Notes under the pieces: generated by a model
What the model saw: the letters and a program-made list of their open reading frames with translations, nothing else
What the model was told of the DNA's origin: nothing
Database searches by the model: none
Source: Bog-473 sp035551835
GTDB taxonomy: Bacteria; Actinomycetota; Acidimicrobiia; Acidimicrobiales; RAAP-2
Direction: 5' to 3'
DNA length: 64,000 nucleotides
NCBI GenBank assembly: GCA_035551835.1
Contig: DASZMN010000072.1
Location: 1 to 64,000 of the forward strand
Position numbers and translations under genes: made by a program
Part shown: in pieces, positions 33,650-41,360 of the stretch
Position numbering within the stretch: the stretch's first letter is position 1
Layout: each line of letters opens with the position of its first letter

Positions 33650-34254
33650 GGTGCCTGCACCACCACGCGCACAGGGGTCGGGTTGAAGCCGTTACACGGG
33701 TTGTTCACCTGTGGGCAGTTGGAGATCAGCGTCAACACGGCGACGTGGGACTGCAGGCGGAGCGTGCGGCCGGGTGCGGAGATCCCGTCGACGATGCCGA
33801 GCGTGCCGTCCTCCTCGACCGGCACGTTCATGTACCAGTTGATGTTGCTGACGAGGTCACGCTTACCAAGGCCCCAGCGGGCGCCCTCGACGAGGAAATT
33901 CTCGACGCACGCGTGCTGCGCCTTCGTGTGGTACCCGTAGCGAAGCGTGTTCGCCTCCTTCGAGCAGGCACCCCCGAGCGTGTCGTGGCGTCCCACCTCG
34001 TCGGCGGTGACGGTGAGCAGCGGCCGGCCTTCGTTCGAGCGCAGCTCGCTGCCGGTCGTCAAGAAGATGGAGCCCTGGCGCGCCACCGTATCGGGGGCGC
34101 TGTAGCGCTCGGCGGTGTCCGAGGCGACGTAGAACAGGCAGTCGACCGCCTGGTTGCCCTCGAGGTCGACGATCTCGAGGGTGCCCCCAGCGGGCACGAT
34201 CCCGGACCACGGCGTCCGCGGCGCCACCACGTCGTCACTCACGGTGCGCATCAT
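33646..34254 (-). CDS. DUF1989 protein, carboxyguanidine-deiminase type (second subunit)
   Basis: 202 residues, formerly 'urea carboxylase-associated protein'. It shows LEIVDLEGNQAVDCLFY, a GGACSKEANTLRYG block with Cys, and NCPQVNNPCNGFNPTPV near the end. DUF1989 pairs (CgdA/CgdB) form a heteromeric deiminase turning carboxyguanidine into allophanate (established for homologues). ATG 34254 lies in an ATGA overlap with the preceding partner; its stop overlaps the carboxylase start in the same way. Which of the two is CgdA or CgdB I cannot assign safely. Confidence 0.88.
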   Translation of the reverse strand: MMRTVSDDVVAPRTPWSGIVPAGGTLEIVDLEGNQAVDCLFYVASDTAERYSAPDTVARQGSIFLTTGSELRSNEGRPLLTVTADEVGRHDTLGGACSKEANTLRYGYHTKAQHACVENFLVEGARWGLGKRDLVSNINWYMNVPVEEDGTLGIVDGISAPGRTLRLQSHVAVLTLISNCPQVNNPCNGFNPTPVRVVVQAP

Positions 34255-35102
34255 CTGGTCGCCCGGGCATCGCGATCGTCCGCGGTGTTGAAGTAGGCGC
34301 GCTCGCGCTCGGGACTCGAGGTCCACGTCGGGTCGGTCGGGTTGGTCGGCTCCCCGGACCACCCGGCGATGCCGAGCGTCGTGGCATGCCACCGATCGGC
34401 GGGGTCGATGGGGTGGGCGGTGTTGGCCAGGAGCACGATAAGGGGCAACTCGGCCTTCAGGTCGACAACGGCGGGTGCACCGGATCCTCCTTGCCACAGC
34501 AGCCGGCCGCTCGACGGCTCGACCCGGACGCCCTTGAAGAACGACAGGCTGGGCGGCACGTCGCGGGGGGAAAGCCCGTGCTTGGCGGCGCCGAGGAGGA
34601 AGAGCTCGCGCCCGGCGGGCGAGGGACCCTCGGGACTGCCGCTCCCATAGCGCTCCTCATTGTGCGCCCGCGAGGAGGTCCCACAGATCGAGTCGTGACG
34701 TCCCGAGGTGTCGCTCACGACCGTTGCCAGGACTCGTCCCTGGTCCGAGAGCAGTTGCTGGCCAACAGCGGTGTAGACCTGCCACTGCACCTTGACGGTG
34801 TCCGCCACGTTGAGACGCTCCCAGGGTTGGTCGCTCCGGAACAGGAGCAGGTGTGCGCAGGCATCCGCTTCGGGGTCACTCAGGCGGATCGTCGTCCCTG
34901 CGGCCACGGCCTTGTGGGCGTACCCGCCCGGTGCGACCGTCTCAACCCAGATGAGACGCGCCGCGTCCACGCCGTCCGGCACGGCGGTGGCCCGGCGGGC
35001 CGGGATGGTCGGCATGTGGGTCGCAGCGACTTCGGCCTGGGCGCGAGCATGGTCGCGTGCTCCCGACGTGGTGGCCGTCTGACCGCTCGTCGGGCTCGAC
35101 AT
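34251..35102 (-). CDS. DUF1989 protein, carboxyguanidine-deiminase type (first subunit)
   Basis: 283 residues, paralogous to the following gene: APGGYAHKAVAAGTTIRLSDPEAD, a CGTSSRAHNEERYG block parallel to GGACSKEANTLRYG, and a VLLANTAHPIDP end. It should form a complex with the smaller paralogue and deiminate carboxyguanidine. First gene of the leftward operon (DUF1989, DUF1989, carboxylase, allophanate hydrolase), all overlapping by four bases except the last. AGAGGAAAGGG precedes the ATG. Confidence 0.88.
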   Translation of the reverse strand: MSSPTSGQTATTSGARDHARAQAEVAATHMPTIPARRATAVPDGVDAARLIWVETVAPGGYAHKAVAAGTTIRLSDPEADACAHLLLFRSDQPWERLNVADTVKVQWQVYTAVGQQLLSDQGRVLATVVSDTSGRHDSICGTSSRAHNEERYGSGSPEGPSPAGRELFLLGAAKHGLSPRDVPPSLSFFKGVRVEPSSGRLLWQGGSGAPAVVDLKAELPLIVLLANTAHPIDPADRWHATTLGIAGWSGEPTNPTDPTWTSSPERERAYFNTADDRDARATR

Positions 35103-35147
35103 CCCTTTCCTCTCTGCCGAATACGGTCGGTCCGACTAGGATGATTA

Positions 35148-35163
35148 TCTATCGCACGATAGA
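35148..35163. promoter_or_regulatory. palindromic operator between the TetR gene and the carboxylase operon
   Basis: TCTATCG-CA-CGATAGA is a perfect inverted repeat with 7-bp arms. It lies in the 101-bp divergent gap, beside a GATAAT-like -10 on the minus strand (35149-35144), where bound regulator would block the DUF1989/carboxylase operon and probably its own gene. Confidence 0.7.
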
Positions 35164-35203
35164 AATCCAGCCCATGACCCGCTCCTTCACGCGTCGTTAA
35201 CAC

Positions 35204-35875
35204 ATGGCCATATCCAACGAGGCGATCCGACCGGTCGGCCGTCCGCGCGCGACGCCCGGCTACTCGTCCGAGGACGTTGCCGAAGAGATCCTGATGGCGG
35301 CCGCGGAGCTCTTCGCGGAGAACGGGTTCACCACCACGTCCACGCGCGCCATCGCCGACGCCGTGGGGCTCCGTCAGGCCTCGCTGTTCCATTACTTCGC
35401 GCGCAAGGAAGACATCCTCATCGAATTGCTGGACCGCACCGTGCGTCCGACGCTCGACGTCGTGCACCGCCTCAAGTTGGAAAAACATGCGCCTGAGCTG
35501 GCCTTATGGCACCTCATTCGGGTCGACACGGCCAACCTGTGCGAGCCACAGAACCTGGGCGCCCTCCAGTTGCTCCCAGAGGCGCGCGGCGACCAGTTCG
35601 AATTTTTCTGGCGCCGCCGCAATCAGCTCTTCCGCGTCTACGCGCGACTCATCGCGCGTGGCTATGACGCCGGCACCTTTCGCGAGGCGGATCCGCGCAT
35701 GTCGGCCGAAGTCGTGTTCGGGTTGGTCGAAAGCGTCATCACGGCCAGCCACTCCTTCAGGCAAAGATCCACCACACCCGTGGTCATTGCGGACGCAGCA
35801 TTGCGCATCTGCGGTGTGCCGCCCGGCCGCGCACGCGCGGTCGCGCGTGCAGCTCGCCTTCTCGAAGCGCGCTGA
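35204..35875 (+). CDS. TetR-family regulator of the guanidine/urea operon
   Basis: 223 residues. The N-terminal helix-turn-helix (about 27-75: ILMAAAELFAENGFTTTSTRAIADAVGLRQASLFHYFARKEDIL) is canonical TetR; the ligand domain (80-210) is helical and not assignable. It is divergent from the DUF1989/carboxylase operon, with a palindrome between them, and upstream of the isochorismatase-like gene. It probably represses both directions until a guanidino or ureido ligand binds. Confidence 0.93.
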   Translation: MAISNEAIRPVGRPRATPGYSSEDVAEEILMAAAELFAENGFTTTSTRAIADAVGLRQASLFHYFARKEDILIELLDRTVRPTLDVVHRLKLEKHAPELALWHLIRVDTANLCEPQNLGALQLLPEARGDQFEFFWRRRNQLFRVYARLIARGYDAGTFREADPRMSAEVVFGLVESVITASHSFRQRSTTPVVIADAALRICGVPPGRARAVARAARLLEAR

Positions 35876-35993
35876 CGCGCGTGTTCACCGTTCTGAAACG
35901 TTCTCGAACTCACCCGGAAACAGAAGGGGGTTTGAATCGACCTCGTTGACAGAGAGGCGACGGGGGGCGGCTCGCAGAAGGTGAGGAGGTGAG

Positions 35994-36638
35994 ATGACGG
36001 ACGCAGCGCCCATCTTCGTCGGCCGCCCCGTACTGCTCTCCATCGACATCCAGCGCGGGTACGCCCTGCCACCCGAGGAGTCGGGCATCGCAATCATGGA
36101 TGGCCACGCCGGCCTGATCGCCAACGCGGAGCGCGTCGTCGCCGCCGCCAGGTTGGCGGCGATCCCCGTCGTCTTCTTCCAGGAGGCACACCGGCCCGAC
36201 CTGGTCGACTTCGGGCGCGAGCTCGACGGCACCGAAGGGGTGCACTGCCTCGAAGGCGACGACGGGACGGAGCTGTGGCCGACGCTCGTACCGGGGCCGG
36301 GCGAGTACGGCATCGCGAAGCGGCGCTACTCCTGCTTCTTCGGCACCGACCTCGAGATCCTCCTCAAGGGTCTCGGCGCGTCGACCCTCGTACTGATCGG
36401 CGGCCTGACGGATGTGTGCATCCACTACACGTTCGCCGACGCCCACCAGCACGACTACCGGGTGCGCGTCGTCTCCGACTGCGTCATCGGCTCAACCGAG
36501 GCCCGGCACGAGGCTTCTCTCAGCGCCATGGAGTACCTCCAGCACGGTGCGCGTCGAACAACTTCCGAGGTGGTCGAGGCATTTGAGACCCACGGCAACA
36601 CCAACGAACCGGCCAACGTCCACAAAGGAGCGGCATGA
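35994..36638 (+). CDS. isochorismatase-like cysteine hydrolase
   Basis: 214 residues with the catalytic triad Asp18 (SIDIQRGY), Lys109 (GIAKRRYSCFF) and Cys142 (GGLTDVCIHYTF), and a cis-peptide-like GG before the Cys loop. Relatives hydrolyse biuret, triuret, ureidoacrylate, N-carbamoylsarcosine or guanylurea. Placed between the guanidine/allophanate operon and the guanidine riboswitch unit, biuret or guanylurea cleavage is plausible but unproven. GAGGAGG precedes the ATG. Stop overlaps the binding-protein start (ATGATG). Confidence 0.9.
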   Translation: MTDAAPIFVGRPVLLSIDIQRGYALPPEESGIAIMDGHAGLIANAERVVAAARLAAIPVVFFQEAHRPDLVDFGRELDGTEGVHCLEGDDGTELWPTLVPGPGEYGIAKRRYSCFFGTDLEILLKGLGASTLVLIGGLTDVCIHYTFADAHQHDYRVRVVSDCVIGSTEARHEASLSAMEYLQHGARRTTSEVVEAFETHGNTNEPANVHKGAA

Positions 36639-38251
36639 TGCCAGGTCTCACGTCGTCGGCGCGCACCGCCCGACGCACCCTCGCCACCGCAGCGGTCCTT
36701 GCGCTTGCGGCGGCGCCAGCATGGGTGGCCTCGTCGCCTCCAGCCGGCGCGGCCTCGTACCCCACGAGTCACACGCTCAACCTGAGCTTCCTCCAAGACC
36801 CCGGCCAGCCGCCCGACCCCGACGTGTACTACGCGGGCGAGGGGCTGCTCCTGACGCGGAACATGTATGAGGGACTTCTGACCTATAAGGCAGACACCGC
36901 TCAGCGAGTGCTCGAGCCGGAGCTGGCCACCAGTTGGTCGGTGTCGAAAAATGGTCTCGTCTACAGCTTCCAGCTGCGCCACGGCGTGCTGTTCCATGAC
37001 GGGACAGCCTTCACCTCGGCGGCCATCGCTCCTGACTTTGCCCGGCGTGCGGCCGTCAACGGGGGACCCGCCTACATGGTGTCCGATGTTGCCTCCGTGG
37101 CGACCCCGAATCCCTACCAGGCGGTCATCACCTTGAAGACGCCGAACTCGGCGTTCCTCGACTACTTGGCATCCCCATACGGCCCGGCGATGATGAGCCC
37201 GACCGCGCTGGCGGCAAATGCCGGGTCGGACAACGACCAGACATACCTCGAAACGCACGACGTCGGGACCGGCCCCTACACCCTGACCGATGCGAAGGTC
37301 GGCGTGATGTACCAGATGAAGGCATTCCCGCAGTACTGGGGGCCCAAGCCCTACTACACGACCATCAACCTTCCGGTCATCGACGACCTCGCCACCGAGG
37401 AGATCGAGTTCAACGACGGTCAGATCGCCGCCATCCTCCATGACATGACCACCTCGGTGATCGCCCAGTACAAGGCCAAGACCAACGTGTCGTCGTACTC
37501 GCTCCCGAGCCTCCAGTCCGACACCGCATACGTGAACGAGAACAAGGGCCTTATGAACTCGGCCGCCAACCGGCTGGCCGTGCTGGGGGCGATCAACGTG
37601 GCCTACTTGGTGGCCGGCATCTTTCCTGGCCGCGGCACGGTGGCCAAGCAGGCCGGTCCGACCGGGCTCATCCCCGAGCCCTACGGCAAACAGAACATCG
37701 CCTACGACCCAGCGAAGTTGAAGGACCTCGTCAAGCGACTACCGGCGTCTGAGCGTTCGTTCACTGTGGGCTACGACACCGGAGCGCCCGACGACCAGCT
37801 CCTCGCCGAGGACATCGGCGCCGAGCTGCAGGCCGACGGCCTGACCACCAAGGTCGTCGGGTACCAGACCTCCGAGATATTCGGCTGGGTGGGGAACGTC
37901 GCCGCCTCGCAGGGTCCGGGGAGCCCCAACATGCTCATCGACTACTTCTGGCCCGACACGTACAACACCTATACCTGGACGCACATCAGTTTCGATCCCT
38001 CGGGGGGCTTGCAGTACGTCAATTGCGACAGCGTGCCTGACGAGACCAACCTCAACACTCAAGCGCTCCAGACGGGATCGCTCTCCACGTACAACAAGGT
38101 GATCGAGAACTCGGTGAAGAGCGGCTGCTGGCTCAACATCGTCGACAAAGACGACGCGATGGTCGCCCAGCCGTGGCTGAAGGGCATCCCCCAGGCGCAC
38201 GTCGTGACCGACCCCGAGATGCTGCACCTCGCCAAGCTCCACCCAGGATGA
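36635..38251 (+). CDS. ABC transporter substrate-binding protein (SBP_bac_5)
   Basis: 538 residues with a signal peptide (twin Arg-rich start, Ala-rich core to about residue 40, cut near GAASY). The mature protein shows the family-5 pattern: LLLTRNMYEGLLTY, LEPELATSWSVSKNGLVYSFQLRHGVLFHDG, then GTGPYTL. This family binds oligopeptides, nickel complexes or other small solutes. No lipobox Cys is seen. The permeases and ATPases lie about 3 kb downstream, after the riboswitch, and probably form its transporter. Confidence 0.92.
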   Translation: MMPGLTSSARTARRTLATAAVLALAAAPAWVASSPPAGAASYPTSHTLNLSFLQDPGQPPDPDVYYAGEGLLLTRNMYEGLLTYKADTAQRVLEPELATSWSVSKNGLVYSFQLRHGVLFHDGTAFTSAAIAPDFARRAAVNGGPAYMVSDVASVATPNPYQAVITLKTPNSAFLDYLASPYGPAMMSPTALAANAGSDNDQTYLETHDVGTGPYTLTDAKVGVMYQMKAFPQYWGPKPYYTTINLPVIDDLATEEIEFNDGQIAAILHDMTTSVIAQYKAKTNVSSYSLPSLQSDTAYVNENKGLMNSAANRLAVLGAINVAYLVAGIFPGRGTVAKQAGPTGLIPEPYGKQNIAYDPAKLKDLVKRLPASERSFTVGYDTGAPDDQLLAEDIGAELQADGLTTKVVGYQTSEIFGWVGNVAASQGPGSPNMLIDYFWPDTYNTYTWTHISFDPSGGLQYVNCDSVPDETNLNTQALQTGSLSTYNKVIENSVKSGCWLNIVDKDDAMVAQPWLKGIPQAHVVTDPEMLHLAKLHPG

Positions 38252-38327
38252 AAAACCCCCACGAACACACGAGACAGGAGACCCGAACCACACGCCACAC
38301 GAGCGCGACAGACAGTTTCAACTGCAG

Positions 38328-38424
38328 CACCTAGGGTTCCGCGCCCGCCGGGGCGGTCTGGACCGAGAGATGAACAGGTTGCAGCCGCAGCCTGACGCGG
38401 AGGGATAAAAGCCCGGGAGGTTTC
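38328..38424 (+). ncRNA. guanidine-I (ykkC) riboswitch
   Basis: The leader contains the hallmark conserved blocks in order: CTAGGGTTCCG (38331-38341), CTGGACCGAGAG (38358-38369), a variable stem AGGTTGC-AGCC-GCAGCCT (38376-38393), then ACGCGGAGGGATAAAAGCCC (from 38395) running into GGGAGG. These match the ykkC subtype-1 aptamer, which binds free guanidinium (established). Its 3' block AAAAGCCCGGGAG is also the 5' side of the terminator that follows, the normal arrangement of an ON switch. It precedes the glutamine synthetase gene by about 45 bases. Confidence 0.93.
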
Positions 38425-38448
38425 GGCCAACCGGGCTCTCCCTTTTTT
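38410..38448 (+). terminator. riboswitch expression-platform terminator
   Basis: AGCCCGG (38410-38416) can pair with CCGGGCT (38431-38437), or GGGAG (38415-38419) with CTCCC (38438-38442), directly before six T residues (38443-38448). Guanidine binding to the aptamer would hold the 5' arm and prevent termination, turning on the downstream genes. Confidence 0.85.
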
Positions 38449-38466
38449 GGTACGGGAGAGACACCT

Positions 38467-39870
38467 ATGCAGACGATTTTCGAGATCGACGAGCACCACG
38501 CCGAGCTGGCGAGCAGCCTGGCAGCGCAGGGCGTGGAGTATGTGTTCGCGTCGTTCGTCGACATTGCCGGGCGGGCCAAGTCCAAGTGCGTGCCGATCGG
38601 GCACCTGCCCGACCTCCTCGCCGGGCACGAGCGGTACACGCCTCGAGGCTTGGGCAACCTCGGGCAAATGACACCGACCGAGGACGAGTGTGTCACCGTG
38701 CCCGACGCAAGCACGCTGTGCATCCTGCCCTTTGACCGGCGTTTCGCCCACATGGCCGCTGACCTCCACTACGGCGGCACGGAGCCGTTCGCCCACTGCA
38801 CTCGTTCGATCCTGAAGAAACAGCTCGACCGTGCCAGGGCGTCGGGCTACGAGTTCCAGCTGGGCATCGAGCCGGAGTTCTATGTCGTCAAGCCCTTCGC
38901 CGGGGACCGGCCGGCTCCCCCAGACGGCTACCTCGTCCCGTCGAAGCCTTCCGGGCGGCTGCGCCCGACCGCCGGCTACGACGTAGAAGCCACTTTGGAC
39001 GTGATGGATTTCCTCGACCCGATGGTGCGAGCCATGCACGATTGCGGTTTCGGTGCATTCAGCTTCGACCACGAGGGTGGGGACGGGCAGGTCGAGTTCG
39101 ACTTCGAGTTTGCGCCGGCGCTCGTCACGGCCGATCGGGTGACCCTGCTGCGACTGATGGCCAAGCAGATCGCCAAGCAGATCGGGCTCATGGTGACCTT
39201 CATGCCCAAGCCCTACACGGAAGCATGGGGCTCGGGCGCCCACTTCAACATGAGCCTCACTGACCTCGAGGAAGGGCAGAACCTCTTCCGGGACCCGGAG
39301 GACACCCGCGGGCGCGGCTGGAGCAAGACCGCCTACGGCTTCGTTGCCGGCATCATGCGCCACGCGCCGGCGCTGGCCGCCATCTGCACGCCGACCGTGA
39401 ACTCGTACAAGCGGCTCCAACCTCGTCTCTCCGACGGCACGGTGTCATGGGCCCCGACCTGGGCCGCCTACGGCGACAACAACCGGTCCTGCCTCCTGCG
39501 ACTGCCCAGGAACCGTCCGGCCATCGAGAACCGCGGCGTGGACTCGGCCGCCAACCCTTATCTGGCAGCCGCCTTCCTCGTGGCGGCCGGGCTTGAGGGA
39601 GTCGCCCAGGGTCTGGACCCGGGGAATCCGGTCGAGGACCTGACCTACGACTGGTCTCGAACAGGGCCTTCGGGCGGAGACGTCCAGGCGACGAAGCTGC
39701 CGCGCACGTTGCTCGAGGCGATTGAGGCGTTCGACGCGGACCCCCTCACCCACGAAGTCTTCCCCAAGGAGTTCGTGACGGCCTACGTCGATATGAAGGT
39801 CGCGGAGTGGGAGTCGTACCACACGCGCATCTCCGAGTGGGAGCGCGAAAACTACCTGACCATGTTCTGA
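38467..39870 (+). CDS. glutamine synthetase family protein, GlnT/type III-like
   Basis: 467 residues; the glutamine-synthetase fold is complete: N-terminal beta-grasp (GVEYVFASFVDIAGRAKSK), IEPEFYVV, GDGQVEFDFEFAPAL, FMPKP, GSGAHFNMSL, NSYKRLQP and an NRxxxxExRGVD-like end. No adenylylation Tyr motif of GlnA is visible. Such proteins make gamma-glutamyl amides of methylamine, polyamines or ammonia. Being first behind the guanidine riboswitch, it could assimilate released ammonia or glutamylate a guanidino/amine product. GGGAGAG precedes ATG 38467. Confidence 0.92.
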   Translation: MQTIFEIDEHHAELASSLAAQGVEYVFASFVDIAGRAKSKCVPIGHLPDLLAGHERYTPRGLGNLGQMTPTEDECVTVPDASTLCILPFDRRFAHMAADLHYGGTEPFAHCTRSILKKQLDRARASGYEFQLGIEPEFYVVKPFAGDRPAPPDGYLVPSKPSGRLRPTAGYDVEATLDVMDFLDPMVRAMHDCGFGAFSFDHEGGDGQVEFDFEFAPALVTADRVTLLRLMAKQIAKQIGLMVTFMPKPYTEAWGSGAHFNMSLTDLEEGQNLFRDPEDTRGRGWSKTAYGFVAGIMRHAPALAAICTPTVNSYKRLQPRLSDGTVSWAPTWAAYGDNNRSCLLRLPRNRPAIENRGVDSAANPYLAAAFLVAAGLEGVAQGLDPGNPVEDLTYDWSRTGPSGGDVQATKLPRTLLEAIEAFDADPLTHEVFPKEFVTAYVDMKVAEWESYHTRISEWERENYLTMF

Positions 39871-39873
39871 CCG

Positions 39874-40668
39874 ATGACGACAAACGGGCACGACGGACCG
39901 GTGCGTTGGGAGGACCTCACGTGGCCGGAGATCGAAGCGCTGGTCCGGCGCCGCCCGGACGAGGTCGCCCTCTTGCCGGTGGGAGCCACCGAGCAGCACG
40001 GCCCTCACCTTCCGTCGGGCACCGACACCATCGTGGCCCGGGGGCTGTGCGACGCCGCTTCGTCGCGCACCGGCGCCCCCGTGCTCCCGGCGCTCGCACT
40101 CGGATGTAGCTACGGACACGGGACGCTGCTCCCGAGCACGATCTCGCTGACGCCCGAGCGACTGGCGGACGTCGTCGTCGACATGGTGTCCTGGCTCGCA
40201 AGCAGTGGCATCCGGCGCGTGCTCGCGGTCAATGGCCACTTCGGCAACCAGGCCTCTTTGTCGGTCGCCGGGGACCACCTGCGCCATGAGCGACCCGATC
40301 TGCGCTTCGGGGTCATCCACTGGTGGACACTCACGCCGGCCATCAGCGCGGAGACGCTGGCTGACGGCGGGGACGTGCACGCCAACCGCGCCGAGACGGC
40401 GCTGATGCTCGCCCTGGCGCCGCAGCACGTCCGCCTCGGCCAGCTCCACCAGGCCGACGACGAAGACCGCACTGCGGGACTCGTCTTCCGCTACACCGCG
40501 GCCGTCCTGTCGCGCAACGGGGTGACCGGGCGGCCGTCGGAGGCGACGCCCGAGCTCGGGCACAAGCTCCTCGACGAGGTGGTCGACGAGTTGTGCGCCG
40601 CCATCACCCGCGGCCGGACCGAGGAGCCACCGCTGCGCGGTGCCCCCGCGAGCGCGGCGATCGCGTGA
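39874..40668 (+). CDS. creatininase-family amidohydrolase
   Basis: 264 residues with the metal motif GATEQHGPHLPSGTD (Glu40, His42, Asp51), NGHFGNQ and HANRAETALMLAL. Creatininase-type enzymes open cyclic amides (creatinine to creatine); others act in riboflavin or mycofactocin pathways. Within a guanidine-controlled operon a cyclic guanidino substrate such as creatinine is attractive, but the sequence alone does not prove it. It follows glutamine synthetase by three bases. Confidence 0.9.
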   Translation: MTTNGHDGPVRWEDLTWPEIEALVRRRPDEVALLPVGATEQHGPHLPSGTDTIVARGLCDAASSRTGAPVLPALALGCSYGHGTLLPSTISLTPERLADVVVDMVSWLASSGIRRVLAVNGHFGNQASLSVAGDHLRHERPDLRFGVIHWWTLTPAISAETLADGGDVHANRAETALMLALAPQHVRLGQLHQADDEDRTAGLVFRYTAAVLSRNGVTGRPSEATPELGHKLLDEVVDELCAAITRGRTEEPPLRGAPASAAIA

Positions 40669-41360
40669 CGTCGCCCATGCTGGTCGGCATCTTGTGCGGA
40701 CGGTCACCGGCTGATCGGTACTCGACCCACCGCGGCTACGTCTCTTCGGTGGCGGGCGTGGGTGCCGTGCCGGTCGTGTTGCCCGCCGGCCCGGACACCG
40801 ATCCCCTCGCCCTGACCGCAGTGGTCGACCGCTGCGACGCACTCATCGCCACGGGAGGTGGCGATGTCGACCCCGACCTCTACGCCGGCACGGCGGCGCG
40901 GTCCCACGAGTCGTTGATGGACGTGGATCCCAGCCGCGACGTCGCCGAGATCGCGGCGGTCCAGCACGCGCTGGGTCTGGGCAAGCGGGTCCTCGGCGTG
41001 TGCCGCGGCGCGCAACTGCTCGCCGTCATCGGGGGCGGGACACTCATTTCCGACCTGGTGGAGAAGGGCATCGACGGCCACTGGCAGGAGGAGCGCCAGT
41101 ACGAGGCGGTGCACGGGGTCCGCGCCGAGCCGGGCTCCGTGGCGGCGGGGCTCCTCGCCAGGGTCGCACGGGTCAACTCCATCCACCACCAAGCGATCGC
41201 GGACCCGGGCCAAGTACTGCGGGCGACGGCCTGGAGCGACGACGGCGTGATCGAGGCCGTCGAGTCTCCGGGGCTCCTCGGCGTGCAGTGGCATCCCGAA
41301 CGTCTCTCGGCCGTCGACCCGCGTCACCTGGCGCCGTTCGCGTGGCTGGTGGGCCGGTGA
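40665..41360 (+). CDS. gamma-glutamyl hydrolase, class I amidotransferase-like (PuuD type)
   Basis: 231 residues from GTG 40665, overlapping the creatininase stop (GTGA). The triad is Cys113 (GVCRGAQ), His210 and Glu212 (VQWHPE), as in peptidase C26 enzymes. PuuD-like members cleave gamma-glutamyl-GABA. Together with the glutamine-synthetase-like gene two positions upstream it suggests a glutamylation/deglutamylation route like the Puu pathway, here under guanidine control. Substrate unproven. Confidence 0.9.
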   Translation: MTSPMLVGILCGRSPADRYSTHRGYVSSVAGVGAVPVVLPAGPDTDPLALTAVVDRCDALIATGGGDVDPDLYAGTAARSHESLMDVDPSRDVAEIAAVQHALGLGKRVLGVCRGAQLLAVIGGGTLISDLVEKGIDGHWQEERQYEAVHGVRAEPGSVAAGLLARVARVNSIHHQAIADPGQVLRATAWSDDGVIEAVESPGLLGVQWHPERLSAVDPRHLAPFAWLVGR

